Below, one piece after another: positions 39,901-49,973 of a stretch of DNA of 64,000 nucleotides. This stretch comes from Drosophila pseudoobscura (Eukaryota; Arthropoda; Insecta; Diptera; Drosophilidae), in the NCBI RefSeq assembly GCF_009870125.1, contig NC_046680.1, positions 19,797,501-19,861,500 on the forward strand, given 5' to 3'. The notes beneath the pieces are model-generated. The model made no database searches. It was not told the DNA's origin and was given only the letters and a program-made list of their open reading frames with translations. Position 1 is the first letter of the stretch; each line of letters starts with the position of its first letter. The translations under genes and the position numbers were made by a program.

Positions 39901-41231
39901 TGGGGCTGCACTTCTTGAGTAATTATTAATTGGCAAAGCAGCGGCAGAGAAATGCAGATGCAAGCTCCCAAGCACCCAAGCACCCAAGATGAGCAAACAT
40001 ACAGAGCTCTCCCGAACTGTGGACACGACACTGTTGCTGGTAGAGTAGACTGTGGAACGACTCTGGCAGGCAAGCGAAACGCGCCACCGAAGCGAAATCC
40101 ACTACTGACACACAGAGAGATGCAAACGAATCCCAGCCCCATCCGCCGGTGTGGGAGGGGCTGCCGCTGCTGCTGCTGCTGGCTGAGAGAAGAGAGGAAT
40201 GTTTACACATGTTATGGCCAGAACGGCTGCCGTTTCATCTGTAGTTCGGCCCCAGCTCCGGGGCGAGCGGGCTGTCAGCAACTTGGGCACGTTCGCTGCA
40301 ATTGAAACTTAAACTTTTTTCGCAAAATGCGAAATACAAAATTGCAACAACAACAACCAATGTCGGGGCTAAGAAAATAAATAAAGAGTGGAATCATGCC
40401 ACAGCGCAACACAATGGCAGTTGAACAAAAGTTTCGTGAGCATGTGTGTGCATATGTATAGGTTTTTTATGCAACTTTCGGCGGATGCGGAAACGCGTGT
40501 AGCGCTATTGCAATGGCCGCTTTGTTTGGCAATATTTGACTCAAAATGAATGTACGAGCGAAGCACGCCAGTACAGTGGGGGCTGGCATTGAAGGATGCG
40601 GGGCAAGGGAGCCTCGAGAGAGCATTTCCCTGTCCGTGCTACGGAGTGCATGTACAATCGAGCTACGGACGTGGCCTAAATGCAATTCAATAGTCAACTT
40701 TCTGCCCCATTGTGGCACTTGGGACAATGCAGATTTATGCGCTTATCTATCCAACGGAGTTCAACGACATGGCAGCCGGTGCGCTGGATCCTAGGATACT
40801 AGGATCCGCGAGAGTTGTGGACTCCACGAAAACATAATTAAAGTGCCACAGAAAATGGCCGCCAGCCAATTAACCGCTTTGCCAGCTCCGTGCCCCAAGT
40901 TCGGAAAACAATGGAGCTGCAGCCAAAAGCCAATGGCAATCATAAAGTCAGTTGGTGCACGGAAATTGCAAGTTGCGGCTAAAAAGGTGGCACGCTTCAG
41001 CCATAACTTCAGCTGCTCCTGCTCCTGCTCCTTCTGCTGCTCTGGCTGCTGCTCCCGGCTCTGGTCACGTGACTGTCTTGGTCTCTAGCTAAGCGTCCGA
41101 AACTATTCAGCAGCTGCAAAACGGAAATTGCAAACTGCGGTTCCTGCTCGTCCTTCGCCTCCAACCTCCCTCCTTCCGCATTCCACCCGTCAGCGGCAGC
41201 TGACCTTTTTTATATATTTCTCATTTTACAG
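30961..41231. other. Intergenic DNA, no gene recognised
   Basis: No ORF with domain content and no paired convincing exon. It holds tandem CAGGGGG-type and GGGTAGCA-type repeats near 31500 and 32410, a CAACGA/CAACGC repeat near 33298-33335, a GA run near 34318, a CA run near 36312 and many TAATTA/CATAAA motifs. It probably acts as regulatory DNA for the flanking genes. Confidence 0.5.
40786..40807. repeat. Perfect 9-bp inverted repeat with 4-nt loop
   Basis: GGATCCTAG (40786-40794), loop GATA, CTAGGATCC (40799-40807). The stem extends by three GC pairs after a one-base bulge. It may be a chance palindrome or a small hairpin; no flanking terminal repeats or target-site duplication are evident. 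Confidence 0.7.
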
Positions 41232-41280
41232 GCACCTTGGGAGGACTTGTAGGTAAAGACCGTTCTTGTAATTACAAATA

Positions 41281-41286
41281 TTTAAT
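41281..41286 (-). terminator. Poly(A) signal ATTAAA of the secreted repeat-protein gene
   Basis: ATTAAA on the minus strand, about 40 nt past the stop codon. It is a common variant signal, and the resulting 3'UTR would be very short. Confidence 0.5.
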
Positions 41287-41324
41287 GCATTTCGAAATAC
41301 ATCGACATTTGTGGCTGCTCTGCT

Positions 41325-41903
41325 CTATTGGCCCAGGTTGAGGCTGAGCTGCTGCCCAGAGTGGAGGGGCAGCGGCGGCTTCACCTCGCTGGCAACGCCC
41401 TTGACGATCTCCACCTCAATCTGATGAGGCGGCTGTTGCTCAGGACTAATCTCCACTTCGACTTCGTGATGGCTCTGCACGCCCTTATGTCCGGCAACCA
41501 GCTCCACCTCGATGTGCTGGGGCTTCTGGTGATCAGCAGCCTGTTTGACCTCCAACTCCACCACGTGGCTTGCGCTCTCGTGCACGGGCTTGATGTCCAA
41601 CTCTACGTGCTGGGGCTTCTGTTCCGCTTGCTTGATCTCCACCTCAACGACGTGGCTCTCGGCAGCTGGCTTGAACACCGCTTCAACAACGTGGCTCGCG
41701 GCAGATTCCTGATGAGCTGGCTTCGTCTCTACCACAAGATGTTGCTCCTTTATCTCCATGTCGACACCTTGCTGTTGGTGCTTCTGACCCGCTGGTCGCA
41801 CCTCAGCAAAGATATGTGCATGGGGCTCGCTATGGGGCCTCACCTTGATTTGGGGAACGCCCAGAACAGTGCCGACGAGTACCAAAATAATGACTGCTTT
41901 CAT
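41325..41903 (-). CDS. Secreted His/Glu-rich repeat protein, function unknown
   Basis: Single-exon frame of 192 residues. Residues 1-16 (MKAVIILVLVGTVLGV) form a clear signal peptide, probably cut near VLG/VPQ. The mature part has no Cys, Trp or Tyr. It is built from about seven degenerate modules, each with an alternating hydrophobic/acidic strand such as HVVEVEIK, HVELDIK, HVVELEVK, HIEVELV, HEVEVEI or QIEVEIV, separated by Gln/Pro/Lys/Ala linkers. Roughly 18 His and 24 Glu are present. A TATA box and an Initiator sit upstream at canonical spacing, unlike the TATA-less neighbours, which suggests tissue-restricted, inducible expression. I do not recognise the family. A structural, metal-binding or glue/cuticle-like extracellular role is possible but unproven. 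The strong frame and matched promoter make the gene itself very likely real. Confidence 0.85.
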   Translation of the reverse strand: MKAVIILVLVGTVLGVPQIKVRPHSEPHAHIFAEVRPAGQKHQQQGVDMEIKEQHLVVETKPAHQESAASHVVEAVFKPAAESHVVEVEIKQAEQKPQHVELDIKPVHESASHVVELEVKQAADHQKPQHIEVELVAGHKGVQSHHEVEVEISPEQQPPHQIEVEIVKGVASEVKPPLPLHSGQQLSLNLGQ

Positions 41904-41924
41904 GTTGAATTCGCTTGAATTGAC

Positions 41925-41958
41925 TGCGAACGAACCACTGGAAAAGCGAGCTTAAATA
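41925..41958 (-). promoter_or_regulatory. TATA box and Initiator of the secreted repeat-protein gene
   Basis: TATTTAAG on the minus strand at 41958-41951 lies about 33 nt upstream of GCAGTC, whose A at 41925 would be +1. The 5'UTR would then be only about 20 nt before the ATG at 41903. Confidence 0.7.
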
Positions 41959-42214
41959 GTCGACTTCAACATCTCGGTGTGCGAAAATCGGGCACTTAAT
42001 TAACCATCAATAAGTTGTTATCAGGAAGCAGACTCCCACTGGTCGGGGGGGAGCCCAGAACTCCGTGTATTGCAGGTGATTAGATAACGTCGTTCGATAT
42101 ACAATGTACGATACTGAGAACGGAGAATTCCGCCGTGTCTGCACAGTGGTTACAGCTTACTAATTAAACGCAAAAAAGTTTAATAAAGGCTGTTTAATGC
42201 ACACAATGTCAGAT
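41959..42214. other. Short intergenic spacer with Elp2 3'UTR
   Basis: Contains the upstream region of the secreted-protein gene and, at its right end, minus-strand ATTAAA motifs (about 42170-42200) that fit the Elp2 3' end. No separate gene seen. Confidence 0.6.
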
Positions 42215-44891
42215 TCACGTCATCTTTATGTTGTAGATGCGGACCAAGTGGTCCTCCCCACAGCTGGCCAGTTGCAGATGCTGTTGGCCAGGTCGAAACT
42301 GCAGCCGACGAACGGTCAAATGATGGGCTTGACTGAAAATAAACAAACCCAGGTCAGGCGAGGCCCGAAAAACCCAACTCAAGGATCTACTCACTTTTTG
42401 TTTAAGTCGCAGAGCAGCTTCCATTCTCCCTGAGCGAACTGGTAAATCTTGATCTGGCCCGTCTCCGTGCCGCAAGCAAGAACGTATGTGTCAGTAGTGC
42501 CACTCAGGAAATCTCTGGCAAAGGCCACCGCTGTAATCGACTCGTTCTTGAGCTCTAGAATGCCCGCCGCCTGCCAGCCGTTCAGAGAGGATTCCCCAGT
42601 CTGTTCTCCCTTCTTCCATGCCACGACCTTTCCGTCCCGGGAGCTTGTGACAAAGTGTCTTCCATCGTGCGACCAATCGCAGGCCCAAATGATGCGCGTG
42701 TGCACTCCATTCGTCTTGTCCGTGGTGGCCACCAGATTGTAGCCAGCGGAGGACTCCTGCCTCTCGAACAGAGACCAGCGGCGATCGCGGGAAACGGACA
42801 CCAAGTATTGTGCATCGGGGGAGAAGCTCAGCTGTGTAACGGTCAACTGATGTCCACCCAGCTTCTGCACCTGCTTCCAGTTTGAAGGGTTCCTGCAACA
42901 AGGCTCTCTCTATCATTTTTTCATAGAATTTTTTGGTTTCGCTACCCACCAGAGAATAATCTGAGCATGCTCTGCGGTGCTGGCTCGACAAGTGGATGCC
43001 AGGAGGGAGCCATCTGCAGTGGCGGCCAGGGCAAAGATCTCATAGCCATGTCCATAGAGTTTCTGAAGCTCGGGCCAAAGCGTGTTCTGCATCAGAGTCT
43101 CCTCCTGGGGTGGGGTCTCCAGGGTAATAGGCACAAAGTAGTTGTCTGGATAGTCGTTTTTGGCCTTCGCTGTCTCGCCACTGTCGGATTCTACTTTGTA
43201 GACAGCCTTGTTGGACAGTCCCAGCGAAGGCACGGAGGCTCCTTTGGGCAAAGCTGCAAGCAAAAACAACAAAATATTCAACTAACGGAAAGGAAAAAGT
43301 AGCTATGGCTCTCTTACAATCCAAAAGAGCATCTCCCGCCTCATCATTCTCCACGCGACTGATGTGACGGAAGTTCTCAATGAAGTTCGCCGGGGCCTGG
43401 AATGTGCGCACGATCTTCTCCTCGGCACCGCTCGCAAACTTGTAGCGTGAGAGCAAAGCCAGAGCCTGCATGTCATAGCCATGGACCTGGGGTCGGGCCA
43501 GCTCATGCCAGGTGCAGTCGCCGCTGTCCTGCAGCCAAGGGGCATGAAGGCGAGTTGTCTGATCCGCGGAGACCGTCATCAAATAAGCTCCGTCATGCTC
43601 CCAGGCCAGGTCGCGCACCTCTCCGTAATGACCGCTAACAATAACGCTGGAAGTCCATAGATGGGGCTGATCTTGGTTCTGATTCCATATGTGGAACCCT
43701 CCTTGATAGCTGTGGGCCATGATGGAGTGCCCGTCGCTTGAGAATTTGCCCCCAAAGAATCCCATCGAGTTGCCTCCCACCTCGCCAACTCGAACTTTCT
43801 CCAGCCACACTCCTTGCTCCGTTGGTGCCCACACAATTAGGGTTTTATCGAGGGAGGCAGACAGCAGGCGTATCTCTAAAAGTATCGGCTGCATATTATG
43901 AAAGTTCTTGAGGCTTATTATTTTCTTCTTACCCTGCTGCTCTGTGATGTGCCATTGGACTCCGTAGATCCATCCTTCGTGCCCGTACAGAACCGATTCT
44001 AGACTCACGGCATACCAGGCATTCGCCCCCAACTGTAGAATCTTTTCCTCTACTTTGAGCTCTTTATCGCTGTTACACAACTGAAACAGAGTCACCCGAT
44101 TCTCCTGCATTTGCTCTTCGCTGCGTGGGGCGATTCTCCAGAGTCGGATGAAGTTATCCTGCGAGCCGCTGGCCAGCAGCAAATCCTCTCCGTCGTACAC
44201 AAAGTCCAGCCCTCGCACCCAATCCTCGTGGCCAATCAGCTTGTGAACGCATTCAAACTGTCCCTGTTCCCGTGCTTGACTGCCGCCAGCAGGGATCTGC
44301 TCCGTCCACAGCGACACGGTTTCATCATCACCGCTGAAGGCCAGCAACGCATGATCGTTCGGCAGAAGCGTGAGTCGCAGCGAGAAGCAGAAGCCCCCAG
44401 CCAATTGGATTGTTTGAAAGCATCGCACATCGTTATCTTTGTAGATCCACAGCTTCAGGGTGTTGTCTGCAGCTGCGGTGGCTAGGAGCCAAGAACCGTC
44501 TTGCCGACGCACGCCATCCACGGCGTTTACTCCACTCGAATGTCCCTTGAGCACAGTGCGCTTTGTGGCCCCAGAGTTATCCAATCGCCAGAGGACGGCG
44601 TCGCCATCGTCGGCCCCGGACAAAAGTTGATCATTATCCAGCCACTTTACAGTGTTCACCCTCTTTGTGTGTTCCACGAGAGTATGCAGAATCTTGGCGG
44701 AATTCTTATTAAACTGCAAGGAATCTTATTAGTTTGCCATATCCTCTCTCTGTATATTATTCCCTTACCTTGGGATCCATTATAGCCACGGCATTGCAGG
44801 CCCCGAACGCAATTAGGCCATTTGAACCCCAATCGGCACATTCTGTGCAGCGGTTGCAGGCCACTGAAGTGTAGAGATTCTCTACTCGCAT
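42215..44891 (-). CDS. Elp2: Elongator complex protein 2 (WD40 scaffold), complete, 6 exons
   Basis: Coding exons on the minus strand: 44891-44769, 44713-43933, 43875-43318, 43253-42950, 42892-42395 and 42332-42215, joined by introns of 54-65 nt with GT-AG ends and consistent phases, giving 793 residues. This is the usual length of Elp2. The protein is a run of WD40 blades, with motifs such as HTKRVNTVKWLDNDQLLSGA near the start, SASLDKTLIVWAP in the middle and SFSPDAQYLVSVSRDRRWSLF near the end, fitting the known two-propeller fold. Elp2 is a core subunit of Elongator, the complex (with Elp1 and the Elp3 catalytic subunit) that adds the carboxymethyl-type side chain to wobble uridines of tRNAs. 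The start at 44891 was chosen because it begins the conserved MRVENLYTSVACNRCTE segment. It is transcribed divergently from Git. Confidence 0.95.
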
Positions 44892-45721
44892 GCTGTTTTA
44901 CCTAAAACGTCGTTTATTCAGCAGAAACATTCACAATTAAAATCCAGTCGGCACTTTGTTTTTGTTTTGCACGTGTGGCTGTTGATCATATGGTGGCGTG
45001 GACAGTGCTGCCAGTCTATTGGAAAAAGGTGATTCGCAGCGTTGCCATTTACTGGAAATTTGAACCGATACCGGTATATCGGTATCTTGTCAATTTCATT
45101 CATCTATTAAATTTCATTTTTAAAGAAATCCAACAAAAAACAAGTGTTTAGAATAGTCCAGTCAAGTATGAAATAGATTCATCAATTGTATAAAACTATG
45201 TGGGCATGGCTAAATGTTCTATATATATAGTAATATTCCACGGAAGATCAAAAACGAGGAATATAAAAAGAACTTCAATTCGTCAGTATATTCACGGTAT
45301 ATTTTTAAAGTAAGACGGTATATTTTGGTATATTTCTGAGGTTTAGGTAACACTGCTTGTTTATAAATAAATAAATAAATAAAAAAAAAAAACAAATATT
45401 TAGCGGTGCAAGCGTCCCCAGCATTAATTAAAAGTAATTTTCATAATTGATTCGATTGGGTGCATGGGTCGCTGGAGCAGTGATGGTCAAAGTGGGGCTC
45501 AGTTCATGCCCGCCTCTCTGACTCACAGTGGTTCCCCAACAGTGCGCTTATTTTATGTATCAATAATTTTTTTTTTTCGTATTGTATCGCAGGGTTCTTC
45601 AGTGTGGAATGCTTGAATGTGTTTCGCCAGCAGCATAATTGAAGCGCATAAGAAGTTATTTATAGCGCCCCCCGAGACCACGCCCTCGCGCTCAAGTGCC
45701 AGCCACAGTCGGGCGAGCATT
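44892..45721. promoter_or_regulatory. Divergent Elp2/Git promoter region
   Basis: Separates the Elp2 and Git start codons. No TATA is placed for either gene. An Initiator, GGCTCAGTTC, with A at 45501 suits Git. A polypyrimidine-plus-CAG acceptor at 45591 suggests that the Git ATG exon may follow a 5'UTR intron. The middle (45295-45355) carries three copies of GGTATATTT followed by GGTAACACTG, which resembles the housekeeping Motif 1 (GGTCACACT). A 7-bp inverted repeat, GATACCG...CGGTATC, lies at 45067-45086. Such motif content fits two broadly expressed genes. Confidence 0.55.
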
Positions 45722-48575
45722 ATGTCGCGCAGCAAGTCTCGTCTACAGTCGGAGGTGTGCGGGGACTGTGGGGCCACAGATCCCTCCTGGGCCAGCATCA
45801 ACCGCGGCATTCTGCTGTGCGCCGACTGCTGTTCTGTGCATCGCAGCCTGGGGCGCCACATCTCTATCGTGAAGTCGTTGCGTCAGGGCAACTGGGAGCC
45901 ATCTGTGCTCAATTTCGTGAACTCTCTGAACGCGCACGGGGCCAACAGTGTTTGGGAGCACCACTTGCTGGACGGCGGCGGCAACTTGACGGGCAGCAAG
46001 CACGTGCCACGCTGGCGCAAGCCCACGCCCAAGGATGCCCTGCATCCCACGAAGTCTGACTTCATCAAGGCCAAGCACGTCAATCTGACATTTGTGCTGA
46101 AGCCTAGTCTGCAAGATGACGACGACTCCAGCGGCAGTGGCAGCAATCTGGAGCAGGAGCTGAGTCGGCAGCTCCACGCCAGCGTGCGGACCAGCAACCT
46201 GGAGACCTCCCTGCGTTTCCTGGTGCAGGGTGCAGATCCGAACTACTATCACGAGGACAAGCTGTCGACACCTTTGCATATGGCCGCCAAATTCGGCCAG
46301 GCCTCGCAAATCGAGATGCTGCTTGTCTATGGAGCCGACGTAAACGCCTTGGATGGCAATGGTATGACTCCCCTGGAGCTGGCCAAGGCCAACAATCACA
46401 ACACCATTGCCGAGCGCTTGCTGGATGCCATGTACGATGTCACCGATAGGATCATTGCGTTCTTGGGCGGCAAGCGACCAGATCACGCTGTGGGTTTAGC
46501 TATTACCAGGGAAACTTAAAGATTACTGATCGTTTCTGTTCATATCCTCAGAGTGGGCGCCACCTGACAATACCCGAGACGAACGGAGCCGACATCAGCG
46601 AGCAGCTGAAGATAGCTAGAGGAAAACTGCAGTTGGTGCCGAACAAAATGTTTGAGGAGCTGGTGATGGACCTGTACGACGAGGTCGATCGACGAGAGTG
46701 CGAAGCCAGTGAGTCCGATCAGAGATTGCCTGTGCAATAAACAACACTAATCATATATTAATGTGTTGAACCTATTGCAGTCTGGTCGACGAGCACCTTA
46801 AATGCTGATCATGCAACTGTGCCATTCTTGCCAGCTAATCCGTTTTTGAGTGCCACGCGCAATCAGGTTTGACACGGCTACAGTCTACAAATTATTTGAA
46901 CCTTCATTTTTCATCATTTTGCTCGTACACAGGGTCGTCAGAAATTGGCACGTTTTAATCGCGCCGAGTTTGCTGGCCTCTTGACTGACGTTCTCGTCGA
47001 CGCCTTGCGGCGCCAGAACATGGCCAATCTGCGACCGATGGATGCTTCTGGTCCATTACCAGCACATTATTCACTGCAATCGTTGCCGTATGCGAATAAT
47101 TCCCTTCTGCTCAGTTCATTCGAGCAGAGCGGACACGATCCGAATCTGTCGGACGATGAGCCCATATATGATCCAGTGGCCAGTGACGATGACTATGCTC
47201 CAGTGCCCCCGATGGCCCAGCAGGTAAACCTAATGCGCCAAAAGATACTCAAGCTGAACAATAGCTTCGGCTAGACACGTAAGAGGCTAGAAGACTGAAA
47301 GTTAGACCTGTGCTGTCCTGTGCTGTTCCTTCCCATTGTGTTCATCAGTAGGCAGGGCCCTATAGCCCCCCCCCCCCCCTCTTAGCTACTATACATACAT
47401 ATATAATCCATCCCTCAACGGCAGACTCCCAGTGTAGAGTGTAGAATGTAAGCCTCAATAAAGCTAGCCTGAGACTTGTGAAAGTGTAGTTTGACTACTT
47501 TTAGTTGGCTTACGAGTTGTGTTTAGTTTCGTTCTGCTTTCGTTCCCTGCTTAATGTATTTTGTAAATAATTTAGCTTTAATTATGATTTCCGTTCACTT
47601 TTACTTATGATTTCTTTGTTGGTGCTTACCTAGGCCATTGTCCATACGCCACCGCGCAATGCCAATTCGCACACCGAAATGGAGACGCTGCGCAAACAGC
47701 TCTGCGAGTACAAGTCGGAGATCAACCAGCTGAAGAACGTGGTGCAAATGCTGTCCAGCGAGAACACGCAGCTGAAGTCCAAGTTCTCCAGCACCTCCAA
47801 CAACAGCGTCTACGATGAGCCACTGTAAGAATTTTGAGTTATTACTTTTTCGTTTTGTATATTCGTTTCGTTTATTTTGTTTTTTTTCGACGTTTTTCGG
47901 GGATAGGCGCATTGATCTGAGCTTGAGCAGTCCCGACACAGAACACGAGCCTTTGTCGCTGCCCGAAGGCAGTGGGGCCAATGCTGATAGCGCCTCCTCG
48001 AACAACTCCTCGAACCAGTCGACCATCAAGCGGCCAGCCAGCATGTACGAGCGTCGCCTGGCGCCCCACGTGGCAAAGACCCACACGGATGTGCGGAACA
48101 CGACGAGCATGTATCAAATGGCTGGCGAGGGCAAGCCTTTCGGGGAGGAGGTTAAGCTGCGCTCCGATTTGGTAACGCGTTGCCTGAAGGAACTAATACT
48201 GGCCATGCAGCCGGTGCCAGAGGACCAAAAGCAGTCGATTGCACCGCACGGCGAGCTCATACGAAGTGCCGTCACAGATTTGATTGCTTTGTATGCGAAC
48301 TTGGTGAGACTCCCAGGGAAACTGTCAGGATTGAAATGATTTAATTGTACCTTTTTCGACCATTGTTGCAGCCCCCAAATACAAGCGAAAAGACACGAGA
48401 GACCCTCAAGCAGCTCACCCGCCACAACATACTCATCCAGCACGAGTGCGAGAATCTGCAAAAGGCCATCGAGGCCGACGACAAGCAGGCCATACAGAAG
48501 AATACCTTGGAGGTGCGCGACTGCGCCTTCCACATTGCCAGTGCCATAAAGACCTTGGTATTGCAGTTCTACTGA
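45722..48575 (+). CDS. Git: GIT-family ArfGAP scaffold (G protein-coupled receptor kinase interacting ArfGAP), complete
   Basis: Seven coding exons: 45722-46489, 46552-46708, 46781-46866, 46933-47223, 47634-47824, 47907-48303 and 48372-48575, phases consistent, 697 residues. Residues 13-36 form the C-x2-C-x16-C-x2-C zinc finger of ArfGAP, followed by SVHRSLGRH with the catalytic arginine at about 41. Ankyrin repeats run from about 146 to 245. Spa2-homology repeats follow (about 267-308 and 338-365), then a leucine-zipper-like coiled coil (about 446-485, METLRKQLCEYK), and a C-terminal helical region (about 570-697) matching the paxillin-binding domain. GIT proteins stimulate GTP hydrolysis on Arf6 and, with beta-PIX, form scaffolds for Rac/PAK signalling at adhesions and synapses. 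The MSRSK start at 45722 was chosen by alignment with vertebrate GIT1; an in-frame ATG at 45617 would add 35 unconserved residues. Confidence 0.95.
47224..47462 (+). other. Git: Alternative 3' end of Git: intron 4 read-through with its own stop and poly(A) signal
   Basis: If the donor CAG|GTAAAC at 47223/47224 is not used, translation continues for 16 codons (VNLMRQKILKLNNSFG) to TAG at 47272-47274. A canonical AATAAA follows at 47457-47462, with GT-rich sequence just downstream. The product would be a 450-residue Git that keeps ArfGAP, ankyrin and Spa2-homology parts but lacks the coiled coil and the paxillin-binding region. Confidence 0.6.
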
Positions 48576-48741
48576 AAACTGGAGCAGGAGCTGGAACTGG
48601 AGCTGGAATACAATACAATAACCTAAGCAGTTTAACTCGACCCCCAATTTAGCATTAACTGTCGACTAACCAACGTGCTTCCGACAAATAACATACACAG
48701 GACCCAACCCCTTTTACATATGTATTTTATGTATCGTATTT

Positions 48742-48747
48742 AATAAA
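48742..48747 (+). terminator. Git: Poly(A) signal of full-length Git
   Basis: AATAAA about 170 nt after the stop codon, in A/T-rich 3'UTR. Confidence 0.75.
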
Positions 48748-48749
48748 TG

Positions 48750-49973
48750 TTCACATCAATGTACTTCGTTCAATATACACAAAATGCGTTCTTTATGGGT
48801 TAACGTCAATAGAAAAGACGATTAAAATGGTTGACAGTGGGTATTTTCGCCTGAACGGTCTAAACGGGAAGGAAGTCAAGGATGTGTTACGTTCAACATC
48901 TATCATATCATATCATATATCGTTTACTATCAGGTGCATGGGCATCCCTCTCGATTGGGGCATGTATATTGTACATTTTAGTTAACTATATGTTCTAAGC
49001 AATGGACAATCAGCTAAGCATGGCGTATACATATATGTATACATACATGTATATACATATGTATATATAAATATTTATTAATTTTTTAGCTGTTTACAAT
49101 ATAATTAATTGATTTTGTTGCTGCCGCTCCTGTTTCTGTGTGCCTGTGTGTTTGTGTTTTGTTAACCTGTTGGTCGTCTATTAAGCAATCAGATTGCTTC
49201 TATGGACACCCCTGCTGTGTCTATAGTACTACATTCCGTTGTTGTGCAAGTTCGAGGAACTTTGACTGGTTAAAGCCTTCATTTACGTGTGTCTACAAAA
49301 CAATATTCGGGCTCTCTGTGAACGCTCCAAAAGTATTCATAAAAATATACATATCCAATGCAGATATACAAAAATTAAGGAGCATTGTCTAAAATATTGC
49401 TTTACATTCATTTCCATTAGTTTGCTTCTCGAGCGTGTTCCTCCGTCCGATATCATGCCACAACCTATTTTGATTGCGAGTAAAGAGCTAGCTTCTGCAT
49501 GGGATTTTTAGATTATTTGAGGCATCTCCATGCTCTTTCCCCTTCGTGAAGACAACATATCAATCAGCTGTGAATCAATCAGTTTATCTAATTAAAATTA
49601 AGTTTAACTATTGGTAATCTTTAGGTACACATAAGGACTACAGATACATAATATCAATATCTAGTTTTGGAGGAGCCTTAAAAACGTTTACAACGAAACT
49701 TAGCCAAAACGAAGATCAGTAACAAAGAACAGCAATACATGGACAGCAATAGGTGATAGATCCCAGGGGTCTGGTCGGGTCTGGTTTGGACTGGCCTGCA
49801 AAACTAACTAACTAGCTAAATACTTTGTCTGTCTGTGCTTATCCTTATCAAATATGTCTCTCCACCCCGGACCCTGGCTTAAAATCAAATTGTCTAGACT
49901 TGTAACTAGAAAAACGAAAGAGAAATCAAAAATTAAATGCAACAAATGCCGGAAATGTCTTTTCAATAAAACT
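48750..49973 (-). other. CG11883: Convergent 3' region, 3'UTR of CG11883
   Basis: A/T-rich DNA between the Git poly(A) signal and the stop codon of the minus-strand gene. A minus-strand AATAAA at 49079-49074 is the best candidate end, giving a 3'UTR of about 0.9 kb. A TATACATA-type purine/pyrimidine-alternating tract lies at 49027-49070. No separate coding gene seen. Confidence 0.55.

Noticed and set aside
41328..41918. 196-codon plus-strand Leu/His-rich frame opposite the secreted repeat-protein gene
   Set aside because: Antisense shadow of the repeat codons. The minus-strand frame has the signal peptide, TATA box and Initiator.
45361..45392. AAATAAATAAATAA tract resembling repeated poly(A) signals
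   Set aside because: It lies upstream of the Git start in a promoter region and is simple sequence, not at the end of any plus-strand gene seen.
45743..46486. 247-codon minus-strand open frame opposite Git exon 1
   Set aside because: It is the antisense shadow of the well-supported Git coding exon.
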